Below, piece by piece: positions 1 to 10,560 of a stretch of 64,000 nucleotides of DNA (position 1 is its first letter; each line of letters begins with the position of its first letter). A model generated the notes under the pieces. That model worked only from the letters and a program-made list of their open reading frames with translations, was not told where the DNA came from and did no database searches. Position numbers and translations under genes: made by a program. Source of the stretch: Gammaproteobacteria bacterium (GTDB lineage Bacteria > Pseudomonadota > Gammaproteobacteria > Tenderiales > Tenderiaceae); the NCBI GenBank assembly GCA_016200485.1, contig JACQEP010000024.1, positions 1 through 64,000 on the forward strand. Direction: 5' to 3'.

Positions 1-777
<777 letters not shown>

Positions 778-932
778 AAAGTTTGCGGTTGTATAAGCTA
801 CAACCAAGCCTTTTGATGAAGAGCAAACCCTGTCAAAACGTTTAAGTTTGACTTGGTTGCTTTTACATCGATTCTTTCGCCGAAACGAACTATCGACATA
901 AGCACCCACACAAATTGCTTAATTCATTGAGT

Positions 933-944
933 TTTTAAAGAGCA
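933..944 (-). promoter_or_regulatory. boxA-like rRNA antitermination site
   Basis: Read on the minus strand this is TGCTCTTTAAAA, close to the boxA consensus TGCTCTTTA of rRNA leaders where NusB/S10 load. It sits between the most proximal promoter and the 16S 5' end, as expected for an rrn leader. Identified by eye only. Confidence 0.6.
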
Positions 945-975
945 TTCAGAGTGACCTCTGAATCAAGAGCGGGAG

Positions 976-1003
976 ATTCTACCAGCTTCCCGTTCCCTGT
1001 CAA
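976..1003 (-). promoter_or_regulatory. rrn promoter 1 (closest to 16S)
   Basis: Minus strand: TTGACA (998-1003), a 16-bp spacer, then TAGAAT (976-981), followed by a C-rich discriminator. This is the best -35 of the four promoters in this leader. The start point would lie about 190 bp upstream of mature 16S. Confidence 0.7.
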
Positions 1004-1059
1004 CCTGTTTCGTTGACCTTCTCGCGGCGCCGATTGAACCGGCCTTCGTGAGAGGCGCC

Positions 1060-1087
1060 ATTATACTGAGCGCTTCAGTTTCGTCAA
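1060..1087 (-). promoter_or_regulatory. rrn promoter 2
   Basis: Minus strand: TTGACG (1082-1087), a 16-bp spacer, then a perfect TATAAT (1060-1065), followed by the GC-rich discriminator GGCGCC, a feature of growth-rate and stringently controlled rRNA promoters. Confidence 0.75.
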
Positions 1088-1160
1088 GCATCTCTTTTAA
1101 ATTAATTTTCAAGAGGTTCCGCTTGCCTCTGATGCCGAACCGGCCATCAAGAGTGTGCGC

Positions 1161-1188
1161 ATTATACGCACCGTTTCTACTTCGTCAA
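1161..1188 (-). promoter_or_regulatory. rrn promoter 3
   Basis: Minus strand: TTGACG (1183-1188), a 16-bp spacer, then TATAAT (1161-1166) and the GC-rich discriminator GCGCAC. Its -35 context (GCTTGACGAA) matches that of promoter 2, suggesting duplication of a promoter unit. Confidence 0.75.
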
Positions 1189-1252
1189 GCACCCGATTGA
1201 ACCGGGTTTCTTGCCCCCTGAAGCACCACTACCACAGCACCAGGGAGCGCGC

Positions 1253-1280
1253 ATTATACAGGCCAACCTGCCGCTGACAA
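1253..1280 (-). promoter_or_regulatory. rrn promoter 4 (farthest upstream)
   Basis: Minus strand: TTGTCA (1275-1280), a 16-bp spacer, then TATAAT (1253-1258) and the discriminator GCGCGC. It begins immediately downstream of the tyrS stop, so tyrS transcription may run into the rRNA operon. Confidence 0.7.
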
Positions 1281-1299
1281 GCCCTGATTGGATATTTAT

Positions 1300-2499
1300 T
1301 TACTTGATGATCATGCGTGCAAAACGACGCTTGCCCACCTGGACAACGACGGCCGACCCGGACGTTAACTCCAACCCCTCATCTTCCAGCCGCTCGCCAT
1401 CGAGCTTGACCGCGCCCTGCTGGATCATGCGCCGCGCTTCGGAGGTGCTCGGGGTTAAACCTGCCTCTTTCAGTGCGGAGGTAATCGCCAGCGGGCCCGC
1501 CAACTCTACTTGCGGCATGTCGTCCGGCAGGACACCCTTCTGGAAGCGAGCTATAAAGGCTTCTTTGGCGGCGCGAGCGGCGACCGGATCATGGAAACGG
1601 GCCACAATTTCTTCACCGAGCTGGAATTTGGCGTCGCGGGGATTGAGTCCGTCACTCACCTGACATTTAAGACCTTCAACTTCCGACCACGGCCGGAAGC
1701 TCAGCAGTTCGAAATAACGCCACATCAAATCATCGGAGACCGACATGATTTTGCCGAACATCTCTTCCGGTGCATTGGCGATGCCGATGTAATTGGCCAG
1801 CGATTTGGACATCTTTTGTACGCCGTCCAAGCCCTCAAGAATAGGCATGGTGAGTACGACTTGAGGCTTCTGGCCGTATTGTTCCTGCAACTGCCGCCCC
1901 ACCAGCAAATTAAATTTCTGGTCGGTGCCGCCTAATTCTACGTCCGCCTTGAGCGCGACCGAGTCGTAACCTTGCACCAGCGGATAGAGAAATTCGTGGA
2001 TGGCAATCGGTTGATTGGAGCTATAACGTTTATCGAAATCATCACGTTCCAACATGCGCGCCACTGTGTGCTTGGCGGCCACCTGGATCAGGTCAGCCGC
2101 ACTCATTTCGCCCATCCAGCTGGAATTGAACATCACCAGCGTTTTTTCCGGATCGAGAATTTTGAATATCTGGCGCTCATAGGTGCGCGCATTGTCGATG
2201 ACTTCATCGCGCGTCAGCGGTTTGCGCGTGGCGCTTTTACCCGTAGGGTCACCAATCATTCCCGTGAAATCGCCGATCAGGAAAATGGCTTCGTGCCCCA
2301 AGTCCTGAAACTGACGCAGCTTATTAAGCAATACGGTATGCCCGAGATGCAAATCCGGCGCCGTCGGATCAAAGCCGGCCTTGATCCGTAATGGGCGACC
2401 ACTTTTTAAACGTTCAGCCAATTCTTCTTCGCGCAGCAACTCCGCCACACCGCGCTTAATCACCGCCATTTGTTCCATCACTGTTGCCATCACCATCAC
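1300..2499 (-). CDS. tyrS: tyrosyl-tRNA synthetase
   Basis: Cytoplasmic class I aminoacyl-tRNA synthetase charging tRNA-Tyr. About 399 residues, the normal length for bacterial TyrRS. The HIGH-type signature is HLGH (about residues 50-53), following the typical [15 protein letters not shown] context. The KMSKS loop is intact (GVQKMSKSL, near residue 230), and the C-terminal 70 residues look like an S4 RNA-binding domain. The tyrosine pocket segment [10 protein letters not shown] is present. The annotated start has a GGAAAG ribosome-binding site about five bases upstream, but several Met codons follow within 11 residues, so the exact start is uncertain. It is divergent from the M23 peptidase gene, and its 3' end abuts the rRNA promoters. 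Confidence 0.96.
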   Translation of the reverse strand: MMVMATVMEQMAVIKRGVAELLREEELAERLKSGRPLRIKAGFDPTAPDLHLGHTVLLNKLRQFQDLGHEAIFLIGDFTGMIGDPTGKSATRKPLTRDEVIDNARTYERQIFKILDPEKTLVMFNSSWMGEMSAADLIQVAAKHTVARMLERDDFDKRYSSNQPIAIHEFLYPLVQGYDSVALKADVELGGTDQKFNLLVGRQLQEQYGQKPQVVLTMPILEGLDGVQKMSKSLANYIGIANAPEEMFGKIMSVSDDLMWRYFELLSFRPWSEVEGLKCQVSDGLNPRDAKFQLGEEIVARFHDPVAARAAKEAFIARFQKGVLPDDMPQVELAGPLAITSALKEAGLTPSTSEARRMIQQGAVKLDGERLEDEGLELTSGSAVVVQVGKRRFARMIIK

Positions 2500-2538
2500 C
2501 GCTTTCCGTGTCGCCCAATCGAGACAAATAGTATAAAT

Positions 2539-4038
2539 ATGAACGCTTTTACACTAAAAACAAAAATTTGCCCATTTTTCACGTTGACCACCCTGGCCTC
2601 AGCGGCTAAGGTATTGGGCTTGAAAAGGGATGTAACAGAAGGATCTGGTGTGACCGGCGTCAAATTTCGACCCCATAAGGCCTTTAGGAAGAGCCCGCAG
2701 CGGCCGACTACCAAGGCAGGTATGATAAAGAAGCATCTGCATTGGTATTTGATGGCGGGCGGCATCACCGTGGTCGGGGCCGCTTTTGGCTTGTTGCCGG
2801 ACGCTGCCGAGGCCATTCGCGGCCCGCTGGCTGGCATTCTGGCACCGGCTAGCGATATGAATCTACCCCTTGAAGTGCCGCCGCATGACGAAACCGCACT
2901 GACCAAGTCCAATGACGAGGGTACCGACGCGAGCATCTGGCAAACGGTAACCGTTCAAAAAGGGGACAACCTCTCTTCTCTTTTTTCCCGTTACGGCCTG
3001 AGCAGCCAGGAATTGCACAAGGTCACCCTGGCGCCGCTGGCCAAGAACAATCTTCGCAACCTACTCCCCGGCGAAACCCTGGAATTGCGCATCGATCAGA
3101 AGCAACAGAGCCTGACCGAGCTTAAATATGCATTTGATATGGGGCGGACCCTGCATTTGCAACGCGAAGACGATAGCTATAACGCGCAAATTATCGAGCC
3201 CGAGATCGAGCACCGGACACGGCAGGCCACCGGCACGATTGATGGCTCCCTGTTTGCGAGCGCCCAGGATGCCGGACTCTCGGACCGCACCACCATGGAA
3301 TTGGCCAGCATCTTTGGCTGGGATGTGGACTTTGCCCTGGACATGCGCGAAGGCGATACCTTTACCGTGCTTTATGAAGAAATCTACGTCAACGGTGAAA
3401 AGTATCGCGATGGCCATATCCTAGCGGCCGAGTTCGTCAATCAGGGACAAAGCTATCAGGCGATTCGCTATACCGACCCGGACGGCCATACCGACTATTA
3501 CACCCCGGACGCGCACAGTAAGCGCAAGGCCTTCATCCGCACCCCGGTAGAGTTTTCACGTGTCAGCTCCGGCTTCAACATGAAGCGTCTGCATCCGATT
3601 CTGAATACCATCCGCGCCCACAAAGGCGTGGATTACGCTGCCCCTATCGGTACGCCGATCAAGGTCGCGGGCAATGGCAAGGTGACCTTCCGCGGCGTGA
3701 AGGGCGGTTATGGAAATGTGGTGATCGTACAACACGGCAACACCTACAGCACCCTTTACGGCCACATGTCCGCCTTTGGCCGCGGCATCAAGACCGGCAG
3801 TTCGGTCAACCAAGGTCAGATTATCGGCTATGTCGGCAAATCCGGTCTGGCGAGCGGCCCGCATTTGCACTATGAATTCCGCGTCAACGGCATTCATCGC
3901 AATCCGTTGACCATCGCTTTACCAAACGCCGATCCACTACCAGCAAAATATCGGCAGGCGTTTAATGAGCACGCCAATCAGATGCTGGCACGTATCGACC
4001 AGATTAAACGCACCCGCGTTGCTTTAGCCAACCCTTAA
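2539..4038 (+). CDS. M23 family murein endopeptidase with LysM domain (MepM-like)
   Basis: Periplasmic, membrane-anchored D,D-endopeptidase expected to cut peptidoglycan cross-links. An N-terminal basic segment is followed by one hydrophobic anchor (around [18 protein letters not shown]). Then come a LysM-type repeat ([16 protein letters not shown]), an OapA/Csd3-like middle region and a C-terminal lysostaphin domain. Zinc ligands are visible as HKGVDYAAP (H and D) and as HLHYEF (HxH) near the end. The start is uncertain: the frame is open from 2470 (overlapping tyrS), the ATG at 2539 is used here, and the ATG at 2722 just before the anchor is also possible. It is followed two bases later by anmK, which recycles the anhydromuropeptides that wall turnover releases. 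Confidence 0.88.
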   Translation: MNAFTLKTKICPFFTLTTLASAAKVLGLKRDVTEGSGVTGVKFRPHKAFRKSPQRPTTKAGMIKKHLHWYLMAGGITVVGAAFGLLPDAAEAIRGPLAGILAPASDMNLPLEVPPHDETALTKSNDEGTDASIWQTVTVQKGDNLSSLFSRYGLSSQELHKVTLAPLAKNNLRNLLPGETLELRIDQKQQSLTELKYAFDMGRTLHLQREDDSYNAQIIEPEIEHRTRQATGTIDGSLFASAQDAGLSDRTTMELASIFGWDVDFALDMREGDTFTVLYEEIYVNGEKYRDGHILAAEFVNQGQSYQAIRYTDPDGHTDYYTPDAHSKRKAFIRTPVEFSRVSSGFNMKRLHPILNTIRAHKGVDYAAPIGTPIKVAGNGKVTFRGVKGGYGNVVIVQHGNTYSTLYGHMSAFGRGIKTGSSVNQGQIIGYVGKSGLASGPHLHYEFRVNGIHRNPLTIALPNADPLPAKYRQAFNEHANQMLARIDQIKRTRVALANP

Positions 4039-4040
4039 TC

Positions 4041-5138
4041 ATGAACAGCTACATCGGCTTGATGTCGGGCACCAGTATGGACGCCATCGACGCGGCCTTG
4101 GTACGCTTTGAGGCTGATGTGCCACACTTGATCGCCCACCATAGTCAGCCGCTACCGGCAGAGATCCGGCCCACCATTTTGCGTGTGGCGGCAGGCCAAC
4201 CGGTCACTGCAGCGACTATCGGCGCCCTTGACGCCCAACTGGGCGATTGCTTTGCCCATGCGGTATTGGCGCTGCTACATCATGCCAAGGTTGACCCTGA
4301 CACTATCGCTGCCATCGGCAGTCACGGTCAGACGCTATTTCACAGCCCGAACACCAGGCCTGCCTTTTCCTGGCAGATCGGCGATCCTAATATCATTGCC
4401 GAACGCACCGGGATTACGACCATCGCCGATTTCCGGCGCCGTGACGTCGCAGCGGGCGGCCAGGGTGCGCCGTTAGTGCCGGCTTTTCACCAGGCCGTGT
4501 TTGGCAAATCTGGCTGCGCGCGGGCAGTGGTTAACATCGGCGGCATTGCCAATGTCACCCTGCTCCCAGGCGAGCCAGCACAAACCCGCGGCTTTGACAC
4601 CGGACCCGGTAACTGCCTGCTCGATGCCTGGTGTGAACGCTACCTCGGTCACGCCTTTGATCAAGATGGCCGCTGGGGCGCGAATGGTAAGGTGAATGAA
4701 ACGCTATTACAGCGATTATTGGCGGATCCCTATTTCAGCGCCGCACCACCCAAGAGCAGCGGCCGGGAATATTTCAATCTCGATTGGCTGACACAACAAC
4801 AAAGCGACGACACCGCACAAAACATTCAGGCCACGCTGTGCGCACTGACTGCAGAAAGCATCAGCGCCGCCATCAAGCGCTATGCTCCGGCAACGCGGGA
4901 GGTGTATGTCTGCGGTGGCGGGGCGCATAATCGCACGTTGATGCAACAACTCGCGACGCGATTAGGCAACACGATCCGACTCGACACCACGCTAGCGCTT
5001 GGCGTCGATCCCGGCTGGGTGGAGGCCATGGCCTTTGCCTGGCTGGCAAAGCAGACCTTGAGCGGACTGCCCGGCAACTTGCCCGGCGTAACCGGGGCAC
5101 AGAGGCCGGTGATTTTGGGCGCAATTTATCCCGCGTAA
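4041..5138 (+). CDS. anmK: anhydro-N-acetylmuramic acid kinase
   Basis: Cytoplasmic kinase that opens and phosphorylates 1,6-anhydro-MurNAc to MurNAc-6-phosphate in peptidoglycan recycling. 365 residues, the family length. The N-terminus begins with the diagnostic GLMSGTSMDAIDAAL. Further actin-like ATPase motifs are GSHGQT, IGDPNIIAERT, VVNIGGIANVT and GFDTGPGNCLLDAW, and CGGGAHN near the C-terminus. The start codon lies two bases after the M23 peptidase stop, so the two are probably co-transcribed and translationally coupled. The 115 bp after the stop, before the convergent citrate synthase, show no clear terminator. Confidence 0.97.
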   Translation: MNSYIGLMSGTSMDAIDAALVRFEADVPHLIAHHSQPLPAEIRPTILRVAAGQPVTAATIGALDAQLGDCFAHAVLALLHHAKVDPDTIAAIGSHGQTLFHSPNTRPAFSWQIGDPNIIAERTGITTIADFRRRDVAAGGQGAPLVPAFHQAVFGKSGCARAVVNIGGIANVTLLPGEPAQTRGFDTGPGNCLLDAWCERYLGHAFDQDGRWGANGKVNETLLQRLLADPYFSAAPPKSSGREYFNLDWLTQQQSDDTAQNIQATLCALTAESISAAIKRYAPATREVYVCGGGAHNRTLMQQLATRLGNTIRLDTTLALGVDPGWVEAMAFAWLAKQTLSGLPGNLPGVTGAQRPVILGAIYPA

Positions 5139-5252
5139 AAATTCGGCCTTGGCCGCAACCGGCTTAAGCCACTCACTTCATCGGTTTGCGAACCGAGTCC
5201 TGAAATAACACCAGCACTTCCTGGAAGAGGACGTTTTTGAGGGCGGTGGCAA

Positions 5253-6422
5253 CTATCTTTGTTGCACCGACACATATTCGCGCATCGGCGCACCGGTATA
5301 GACCTGTGTTGGCCGGAAAATACGATTGTCGGCAAGCTGCTCGCGCCAATGCGCCAGCCAACCCGCGCTACGCGCCACGGCGAAGACCGAAGTGAATTGA
5401 TCCACCGGGATTCCCATCGCCCGATACAAAATCCCGGAATAATAATCGACGTTGGGATACACACCTTTTGGCCCTAAACGCTCGATGCAGGCCTGCTCCA
5501 GCTCTAGCGCCGTATCAAACAAGCGCGCCGTCTCGCCGCCGACATGCGTCACCGCCTGCTCAACCAGCCCCTGTAAAATGACTGCTCGCGGGTCTTTGAC
5601 CTTGTACTCGCGATGTCCCATGCCCCAGATTTTCTGTTTAGCCGCCAGCTTGGATTCCAGCCACGGACGCACCCGCTCCGGCGCACCGATCTCGTCCAGC
5701 ATGTCCACCACCCGCTCATTGGCACCGCCATGCAGGGGGCCGGCCAAGGTGCCGATGGCCGCCGCAACGACACCGTTGGGCGTGGCCAAGGTCGAGCCCG
5801 CCACCAGGGCGGCAAAGGTCGAGGCATTAATGGTGTGCTCGGCGTGCAGGATCAGACACACATCCAGAATCCGCGACCAGAACGGATCCGGCTCCTCGCC
5901 ATTGAACATGTACAGGAAATTGGCCGCCAGACTCAGATCCCGTCGCGGGGCGATCGGGTCGTAGCCATTGCGGATATGTTCCCACATGGTGACCAGTACC
6001 GGCATACGGGAGATGATCTTCACCGACATGCTGTGGATGTATTTCAGATTTTCGTTCGACGACGTCGCCGCCAAATATTCGGTGCCGGGATAAAACATCC
6101 CCAGGCTGGCCACCGCCGTCTGCAACATCTCCATCGGATGTCCTGAAACAGGCAGACTCATCATCATGGAGCGGATGTTGTATTTCACCCGCCGGTTTTG
6201 ACGCAACTGTTGATCAAATTCAGCCAAGGCGGCAGCGGTGGGCAATTGCCCATCCAGCAGCAACAGCGACGCTTCTTCAAAGCTACTCTGTGCAGCAAGC
6301 TGCTCGATGGGATAACCACGATAGGCCAGCACACCCTTATCGCCATCGATAAACGAGATATTCGATTTGGTCGCCGGTACCCCTTCGAGACCAGGCAAAT
6401 AATTATTCACCGCTACAGACAT
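5253..6422 (-). CDS. citrate synthase (short, type I-like)
   Basis: Condenses oxaloacetate with acetyl-CoA, the entry to the TCA cycle. About 390 residues, closer to the short dimeric bacterial citrate synthases and 2-methylcitrate synthases than to the 430-residue E. coli GltA. Catalytic-region motifs are visible: LHAEHTINAS, GPLHGGANE, GMGHREYKVKDPRA and the C-terminal ARSAGWLAHWREQ. The open frame extends 56 codons further upstream, but that part is low complexity; MSVAVNNYLPG at 6422 is the family-like start. No prpB, prpD or acnD neighbours are seen, so citrate synthase is favoured over 2-methylcitrate synthase. It reads toward anmK. Confidence 0.92.
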   Translation of the reverse strand: MSVAVNNYLPGLEGVPATKSNISFIDGDKGVLAYRGYPIEQLAAQSSFEEASLLLLDGQLPTAAALAEFDQQLRQNRRVKYNIRSMMMSLPVSGHPMEMLQTAVASLGMFYPGTEYLAATSSNENLKYIHSMSVKIISRMPVLVTMWEHIRNGYDPIAPRRDLSLAANFLYMFNGEEPDPFWSRILDVCLILHAEHTINASTFAALVAGSTLATPNGVVAAAIGTLAGPLHGGANERVVDMLDEIGAPERVRPWLESKLAAKQKIWGMGHREYKVKDPRAVILQGLVEQAVTHVGGETARLFDTALELEQACIERLGPKGVYPNVDYYSGILYRAMGIPVDQFTSVFAVARSAGWLAHWREQLADNRIFRPTQVYTGAPMREYVSVQQR

Positions 6423-6546
6423 CGCTATATGCACCTCATACGCACCTCTTGGAACCGAATGCGCAAGGATAGCAAAAGAGAACCGCCGCTGTCCCCTCAC
6501 GGAGATGGCGGCGGCATTTAGAAGACTGGAGCTATCAGATTTAGAT

Positions 6547-6906
6547 TTAGACGGAAAATGACGAACCGCAGCCGCAGCTCGTGGATGCATTTGGATTGCG
6601 AATCACAAAGTGAGCGCCTTCCAAACCTTCGGAATAATCAATTTCGGCACCATTGAGGTATTGAAAACTCATCGGATCAATCAGTAAACGGACACCGTCT
6701 TTTTCGACCACGGTATCGCCGTCATTAATCGACTCGTCGAAGGAAAATCCGTATTGGAAGCCGGAACAGCCTCCGCCCGTGACATAGATCCGCAGCTTGA
6801 GGGCGTCATTGCCTTCTTCCTGGATCAGCTCTTTAACCTTGGCGGCAGCGCCGTCAGAAAACATGACTGGAGGAAATTCATCTGCGTGAGTAGCGGCCAT
6901 ATTCAT
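6547..6906 (-). CDS. erpA: iron-sulfur cluster insertion protein ErpA
   Basis: A-type Fe-S carrier that passes [4Fe-4S] or [2Fe-2S] clusters to apoproteins such as those of isoprenoid synthesis. 119 residues with the three conserved cysteines: one in [13 protein letters not shown] and two in the C-terminal CGCGSSF. A length near 115 residues and the N-terminal placement next to bactofilin, DUF6776 and argC fit ErpA better than IscA or SufA, which lie in isc/suf operons. Transcribed in the same direction as bactofilin upstream, with about 100 bp between them. Confidence 0.94.
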   Translation of the reverse strand: MNMAATHADEFPPVMFSDGAAAKVKELIQEEGNDALKLRIYVTGGGCSGFQYGFSFDESINDGDTVVEKDGVRLLIDPMSFQYLNGAEIDYSEGLEGAHFVIRNPNASTSCGCGSSFSV

Positions 6907-7006
6907 AATGTTGCACCTAGCGTTGAGAAATTAATGGCTAAATTATACCTCATTTTTGCCCCCAGAAAGTGCAACCTGGGCTAACTATTTTTGTAACCCA
7001 CTGCAA

Positions 7007-7420
7007 TTAAACGGTTTTTTTGTCTTCCCGGGACCAGCCCTCGGACATGGCGGTGGCCTCGGCATCGACGCGATGCACCAGATTGCCATTCACTTCGGCA
7101 CCGATCGCCATTTCGATGAGATTGTAATAGACATTGCCGGTCACCCGGGCATTGGCCGCCAACTCAACCCGCTCCGAGGCATAGACATCGCCCAAGACCC
7201 GGCCATTGAGGATAACATTGGGTACCCGCACCTCGCCCTCAATCACGCCATGATCACTCAGTGTCAGCAATGAGGAGGATTCTTCGGCTTGGATATTGCC
7301 GATCACCTTGCCATCGACGTGAAATCCTCCGCTAAAGACGATATTACCCTTGATCTCGGTATTTTGCCCGATCAAGGAGTCGATCTTGGCGATTTTGTGC
7401 CGCTTACCGTTGGAGAACAT
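7007..7420 (-). CDS. bactofilin (polymer-forming cytoskeletal protein)
   Basis: Small self-assembling beta-helical filament protein that scaffolds local cell-wall synthesis or polar structures. 137 residues with a central bactofilin domain rich in short Val/Ile/Gly turns (IGQNTEIKGNIVFSGG, HVDGKVIGNI, GEVRVPNVILNGRVLGDV). The flanks are short and basic or acidic. It belongs to the conserved set erpA-bactofilin-DUF6776-argC, but here it is separated from DUF6776 by three plus-strand envelope genes. The 265 bp upstream (7421-7685) are a divergent promoter region with no gene I can support. Confidence 0.9.
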   Translation of the reverse strand: MFSNGKRHKIAKIDSLIGQNTEIKGNIVFSGGFHVDGKVIGNIQAEESSSLLTLSDHGVIEGEVRVPNVILNGRVLGDVYASERVELAANARVTGNVYYNLIEMAIGAEVNGNLVHRVDAEATAMSEGWSREDKKTV

Positions 7421-7685
7421 AGTTTGGCCTGACTCCGTTCAATGAAATCCATATACCCGTACCCCTGGTTATCGGCCGCAGGGCAATAGAATTTAGCACG
7501 CCGGAAGTCATACCCAATAATTTTCTGCACTAAAGAAAAATCCGAGGCGCGCCGATAAGTTAGGTAGTACGGTGCAACCCGCGTTCTGGCCGCGCCCGCA
7601 CTCCGGCTAGAATTTGAACTGCACACCGATGAGTTGAGATGGATTTTATTAGGACAGAGCTACAACGTAAGGGATCACTAGGACC

Positions 7686-8291
7686 GTGACACGAGCATCG
7701 CTGTTGATACTGCTGCTTAGCTTGGCAACCTCAGGGATAACCCAAGCCGAAACCGTTTACGTCAGCGGCGCTAATCGCGTTGGCGTACGCGCCGAAGCAG
7801 GCAGCAAAGACACCCCCCTCACCGTCGTGCAAAGAGGCGATGCACTGGAACTCCTCGAAAATAACGGTGACTACTGGCGAGTCCGCACCCAAAACGGTGT
7901 CGAGGGCTGGATCAAGAGCATCTACGCCGTACACACGCCCCCAACCAAAGCCCAAAACGACAAGCCGCAAATCGACAAACCGCAAATCGATAAGCCAACG
8001 AGCGACCAAGAAGTTCACAAGGCCGAACAATCAATCATCCAGCTGCGCAATCAACTGGAACAACAATTGGCCGAAAATCGCCAATTACAGAGCCGGGTAG
8101 AAGTTTTGAATACCGAGGTCTATAACCTGCATCAAAGCCTGTCCGATATTCGGGGCGATGATCCTACTCGCCATCGCGACTGGTTATTTTTATTCATTGC
8201 CCTCGCCGCCCTCGCGGGGCTTGGTTTTACCTTGGGCATTCTCTGGAACAAGCATCAAGTCGCCAAGAAGCTCGGCGGCCACAGCTTGTAG
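7686..8291 (+). CDS. SH3-domain protein of the TIGR04211/YgiM type
   Basis: Envelope protein with a cleavable-looking N-terminal hydrophobic segment (about residues 5-21, ending SGITQAET). A bacterial SH3 domain follows (about 22-82, VGVRAEAGSKDTPLTVVQRGD and DYWRVRTQNGVEGWIKS). Next come a linker with three near-identical DKPQI repeats, a coiled coil (about 110-150) and a C-terminal transmembrane helix with a basic tail. This matches the TIGR04211 layout: SH3 outside, coiled coil, membrane anchor. GTG start at 7686. The function of the family is not settled; a wall-associated role fits the neighbouring L,D-transpeptidase. Confidence 0.82.
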   Translation: MTRASLLILLLSLATSGITQAETVYVSGANRVGVRAEAGSKDTPLTVVQRGDALELLENNGDYWRVRTQNGVEGWIKSIYAVHTPPTKAQNDKPQIDKPQIDKPTSDQEVHKAEQSIIQLRNQLEQQLAENRQLQSRVEVLNTEVYNLHQSLSDIRGDDPTRHRDWLFLFIALAALAGLGFTLGILWNKHQVAKKLGGHSL

Positions 8292-8350
8292 TAATCCCAA
8301 TTAAATTAATAAATTGAAGTAACTGACTCCGGCGATATAAAATCACTGCT

Positions 8351-9346
8351 ATGAGCAGGGGCCAAAAGGGGATGCGGGTGCGGCAAATAACGGTATTTTT
8401 CTTGTCTATTACATTGCTCAGCAGCGTCCACGCTGCCACCCCTCTTGACGAGGCACGCCAGCTTGGCCAGCAAGGGAACTGGCAAGAGTCCCTTGCCCAA
8501 ACCAGCAGTTACCTCAAAAAAAACCCTGGCGATGTCGATGCGCTTTTTCTCAAGGGTATTGCCGCCAGCAAAAGCGGCAACCCCAGTCAGGCCATTGCCA
8601 GCTTTGAAGAAATCACCCGTCGCCGCCCGGATCTACCTGAGCCCTATAACAATCTGGCCGTGCTCTATGCCAAGGCCGGGGAATATGAGAAGGCCCAGCA
8701 AGCCCTGGAACACGCACTGGCCACCCACCCCAGTTACGCCACAGCCCACAACAATCTGAGCCAGATTTACAAAAAACTGGCGGCAATCGCTTATGATCGG
8801 GCACTCAATCTCAAGGCAGGTGCCAGCCAGAATGAGGCGCCGCTGGCCCTGATCGACAGTCTGCACCCGGTGGCCACCGCCCCCATCAAGGCTGGGGTCG
8901 AAAAAGTGGCGATTGCGCCCCCCGCGCCCACCCCCTCAGCTGCGTCTGGCCAGCCCCCTGCCGCCACAAGCTTACGTATTGAAGATAAAGCAAAAAAGGC
9001 CGATATAAAGGATATAGCGCAGACGGTTCAAGGTTGGGCGCGGGCCTGGAGCACAAAGGACGTTTCAGGCTATCTTGGTCACTACAGCCCGGACTACTTT
9101 CCAAGCGACGTGGCCTCCTCTCGCGCCGACTGGGAACAGCAGCGCCAGGAACGACTGACCCGGCCCAAATTGATCAAGGTACAAGTGGATCGATTGCAGG
9201 TCGAAATGATTGATGAACAAACGGCGAGCGCTGTTTTTCGGCAACATTATCGCTCCGACCGTATTTCTGATACCGTGCGCAAACAACTGCGCCTGAAACA
9301 ACAGGACAACCACTGGCTGATTATTGAAGAAACCATATTACGATGA
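8351..9346 (+). CDS. secreted TPR protein with C-terminal NTF2-like domain
   Basis: Signal peptide (about residues 1-28, ending SSVHAA), then three TPR units (about 30-140, for example NNLAVLYAKAGEYEKAQQALEHAL), a Pro/Ala-rich linker, and a C-terminal domain of about 115 residues. That domain has the SnoaL/NTF2 pattern (VQGWARAWSTKDVSGYLGHYSPDY) often fused to L,D-transpeptidases. The stop overlaps the next start (ATGA), so it is translationally coupled to the L,D-transpeptidase, which ends in a related domain (VLNTWKSDWESRDPERYLSHYS). Probably a periplasmic partner of that enzyme; no catalytic motif is seen here. Confidence 0.8.
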   Translation: MSRGQKGMRVRQITVFFLSITLLSSVHAATPLDEARQLGQQGNWQESLAQTSSYLKKNPGDVDALFLKGIAASKSGNPSQAIASFEEITRRRPDLPEPYNNLAVLYAKAGEYEKAQQALEHALATHPSYATAHNNLSQIYKKLAAIAYDRALNLKAGASQNEAPLALIDSLHPVATAPIKAGVEKVAIAPPAPTPSAASGQPPAATSLRIEDKAKKADIKDIAQTVQGWARAWSTKDVSGYLGHYSPDYFPSDVASSRADWEQQRQERLTRPKLIKVQVDRLQVEMIDEQTASAVFRQHYRSDRISDTVRKQLRLKQQDNHWLIIEETILR

Positions 9347-10560
9347 TGCAGGCATTTTCATCAAAACTAGGACTCTGCGCGCTGCTGACGCTGGCAAGTG
9401 CGTCTTCTGTTTTTGCGGACTCAAACAACAGTAGTCAAAGTGACTCCCGGTTACCGCTCAACGATCAATACGAACAATTATTGATCAACAGCCTTCAGGA
9501 CATCCAGGACGATCAGCTTGATGGGGCGCTGGAAAAGCTGGGAACCCTGGTGCAAACCAATCCCAAATTCAAACTGGCGCAATTGATCTACGGCGATCTG
9601 TTGATGGCCAAGGCCGGCCCGATCCAGGATTTTGGCGGCACCGCCACGCAGAGCGATGCCGTGAATGGCTTGCGCAGTGAGGCACAAGTCCGCTGGCAAC
9701 ATCATGTGGCCCATCCGGGTGATGAACAGATCCCCGCTTATATTTTAAATCTTGACCCCGCAATCAAATATGCGATCGTGGTCGATATCAGCCACTCGCG
9801 GCTGTATCTCTACGAAAACCAGCCCGATCAACCGCGACTCGTCTCGGATTATTATGTTTCCATCGGCAGAAACGGCGCCATTAAACAGCGTGAAGGTGAC
9901 CTGCGTACCCCGATTGGGGTTTACCAAATCACTGAATCTCTGGATATCGCCAAATTGCCTGACCTGTATGGCAGCGGCGCCTTTCCCCTGAACTATCCTA
10001 ATACCTGGGATCAACGCCATGGTAAAAGTGGTTCTGGTATTTGGTTACACGGCACACAAGGCGACACCTTTAGCCGTCAGCCACGCGCCAGCGAAGGCTG
10101 CGTCACCATGAGCAACACTGACCTGGATGCGATTAAACCAATGCTGCAAGTGGGACGGACCCCGGTGATCATTGCTGAGGAGATCGAATGGGTTTCTGCC
10201 AACAGCGTTTTAACCCAACGCCAGGATTTCGATGCCGTGCTCAACACTTGGAAATCCGACTGGGAGAGCCGCGACCCCGAACGCTATCTGAGCCATTATT
10301 CAAACCGCTTTTCCAATCAAGACATGGATTACAAGACTTGGGCGCAATATAAGCGCCGGGTAAATTCCCAAAAGCAGTTCATTAACGTGGAACTAAAGGG
10401 CGTCACCATTTTTAACTACCCCGGCGATGAGAAATTACGCGTGGTTACGTTCGAACAGGATTACCGCAGCGACAACCTCACCAACATCAGCCGCAAGCAA
10501 CAATTCTGGCGCCTTGAGGAAGACGGCAGTTGGCGCATCATTTACGAAGGTCCGGCCTGA
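9343..10560 (+). CDS. L,D-transpeptidase (YkuD) with NTF2-like domain
   Basis: Periplasmic enzyme expected to form 3-3 peptidoglycan cross-links or attach proteins to the wall. Signal peptide (about residues 1-24), a short helical region, then the YkuD domain (about 130-290). The catalytic signature is IWLHGTQGD followed by SEGCVTMSN with the nucleophilic cysteine. A C-terminal NTF2-like domain of about 115 residues follows. 405 residues, longer than minimal YkuD enzymes because of that added domain. Coupled to the upstream TPR/NTF2 protein by an ATGA overlap. Convergent with the DUF6776 gene. Confidence 0.88.
   Translation: MMQAFSSKLGLCALLTLASASSVFADSNNSSQSDSRLPLNDQYEQLLINSLQDIQDDQLDGALEKLGTLVQTNPKFKLAQLIYGDLLMAKAGPIQDFGGTATQSDAVNGLRSEAQVRWQHHVAHPGDEQIPAYILNLDPAIKYAIVVDISHSRLYLYENQPDQPRLVSDYYVSIGRNGAIKQREGDLRTPIGVYQITESLDIAKLPDLYGSGAFPLNYPNTWDQRHGKSGSGIWLHGTQGDTFSRQPRASEGCVTMSNTDLDAIKPMLQVGRTPVIIAEEIEWVSANSVLTQRQDFDAVLNTWKSDWESRDPERYLSHYSNRFSNQDMDYKTWAQYKRRVNSQKQFINVELKGVTIFNYPGDEKLRVVTFEQDYRSDNLTNISRKQQFWRLEEDGSWRIIYEGPA

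Noticed and set aside
5253-6422. Considered as 2-methylcitrate synthase (prpC)
   Set aside because: No prpB, prpD or acnD next to it; citrate synthase is the simpler reading, although the short length leaves it open.
7372-7626. 84-codon minus-strand frame overlapping the bactofilin start
   Set aside because: No ribosome-binding site or recognisable similarity; bactofilin at 7007-7420 explains the region.
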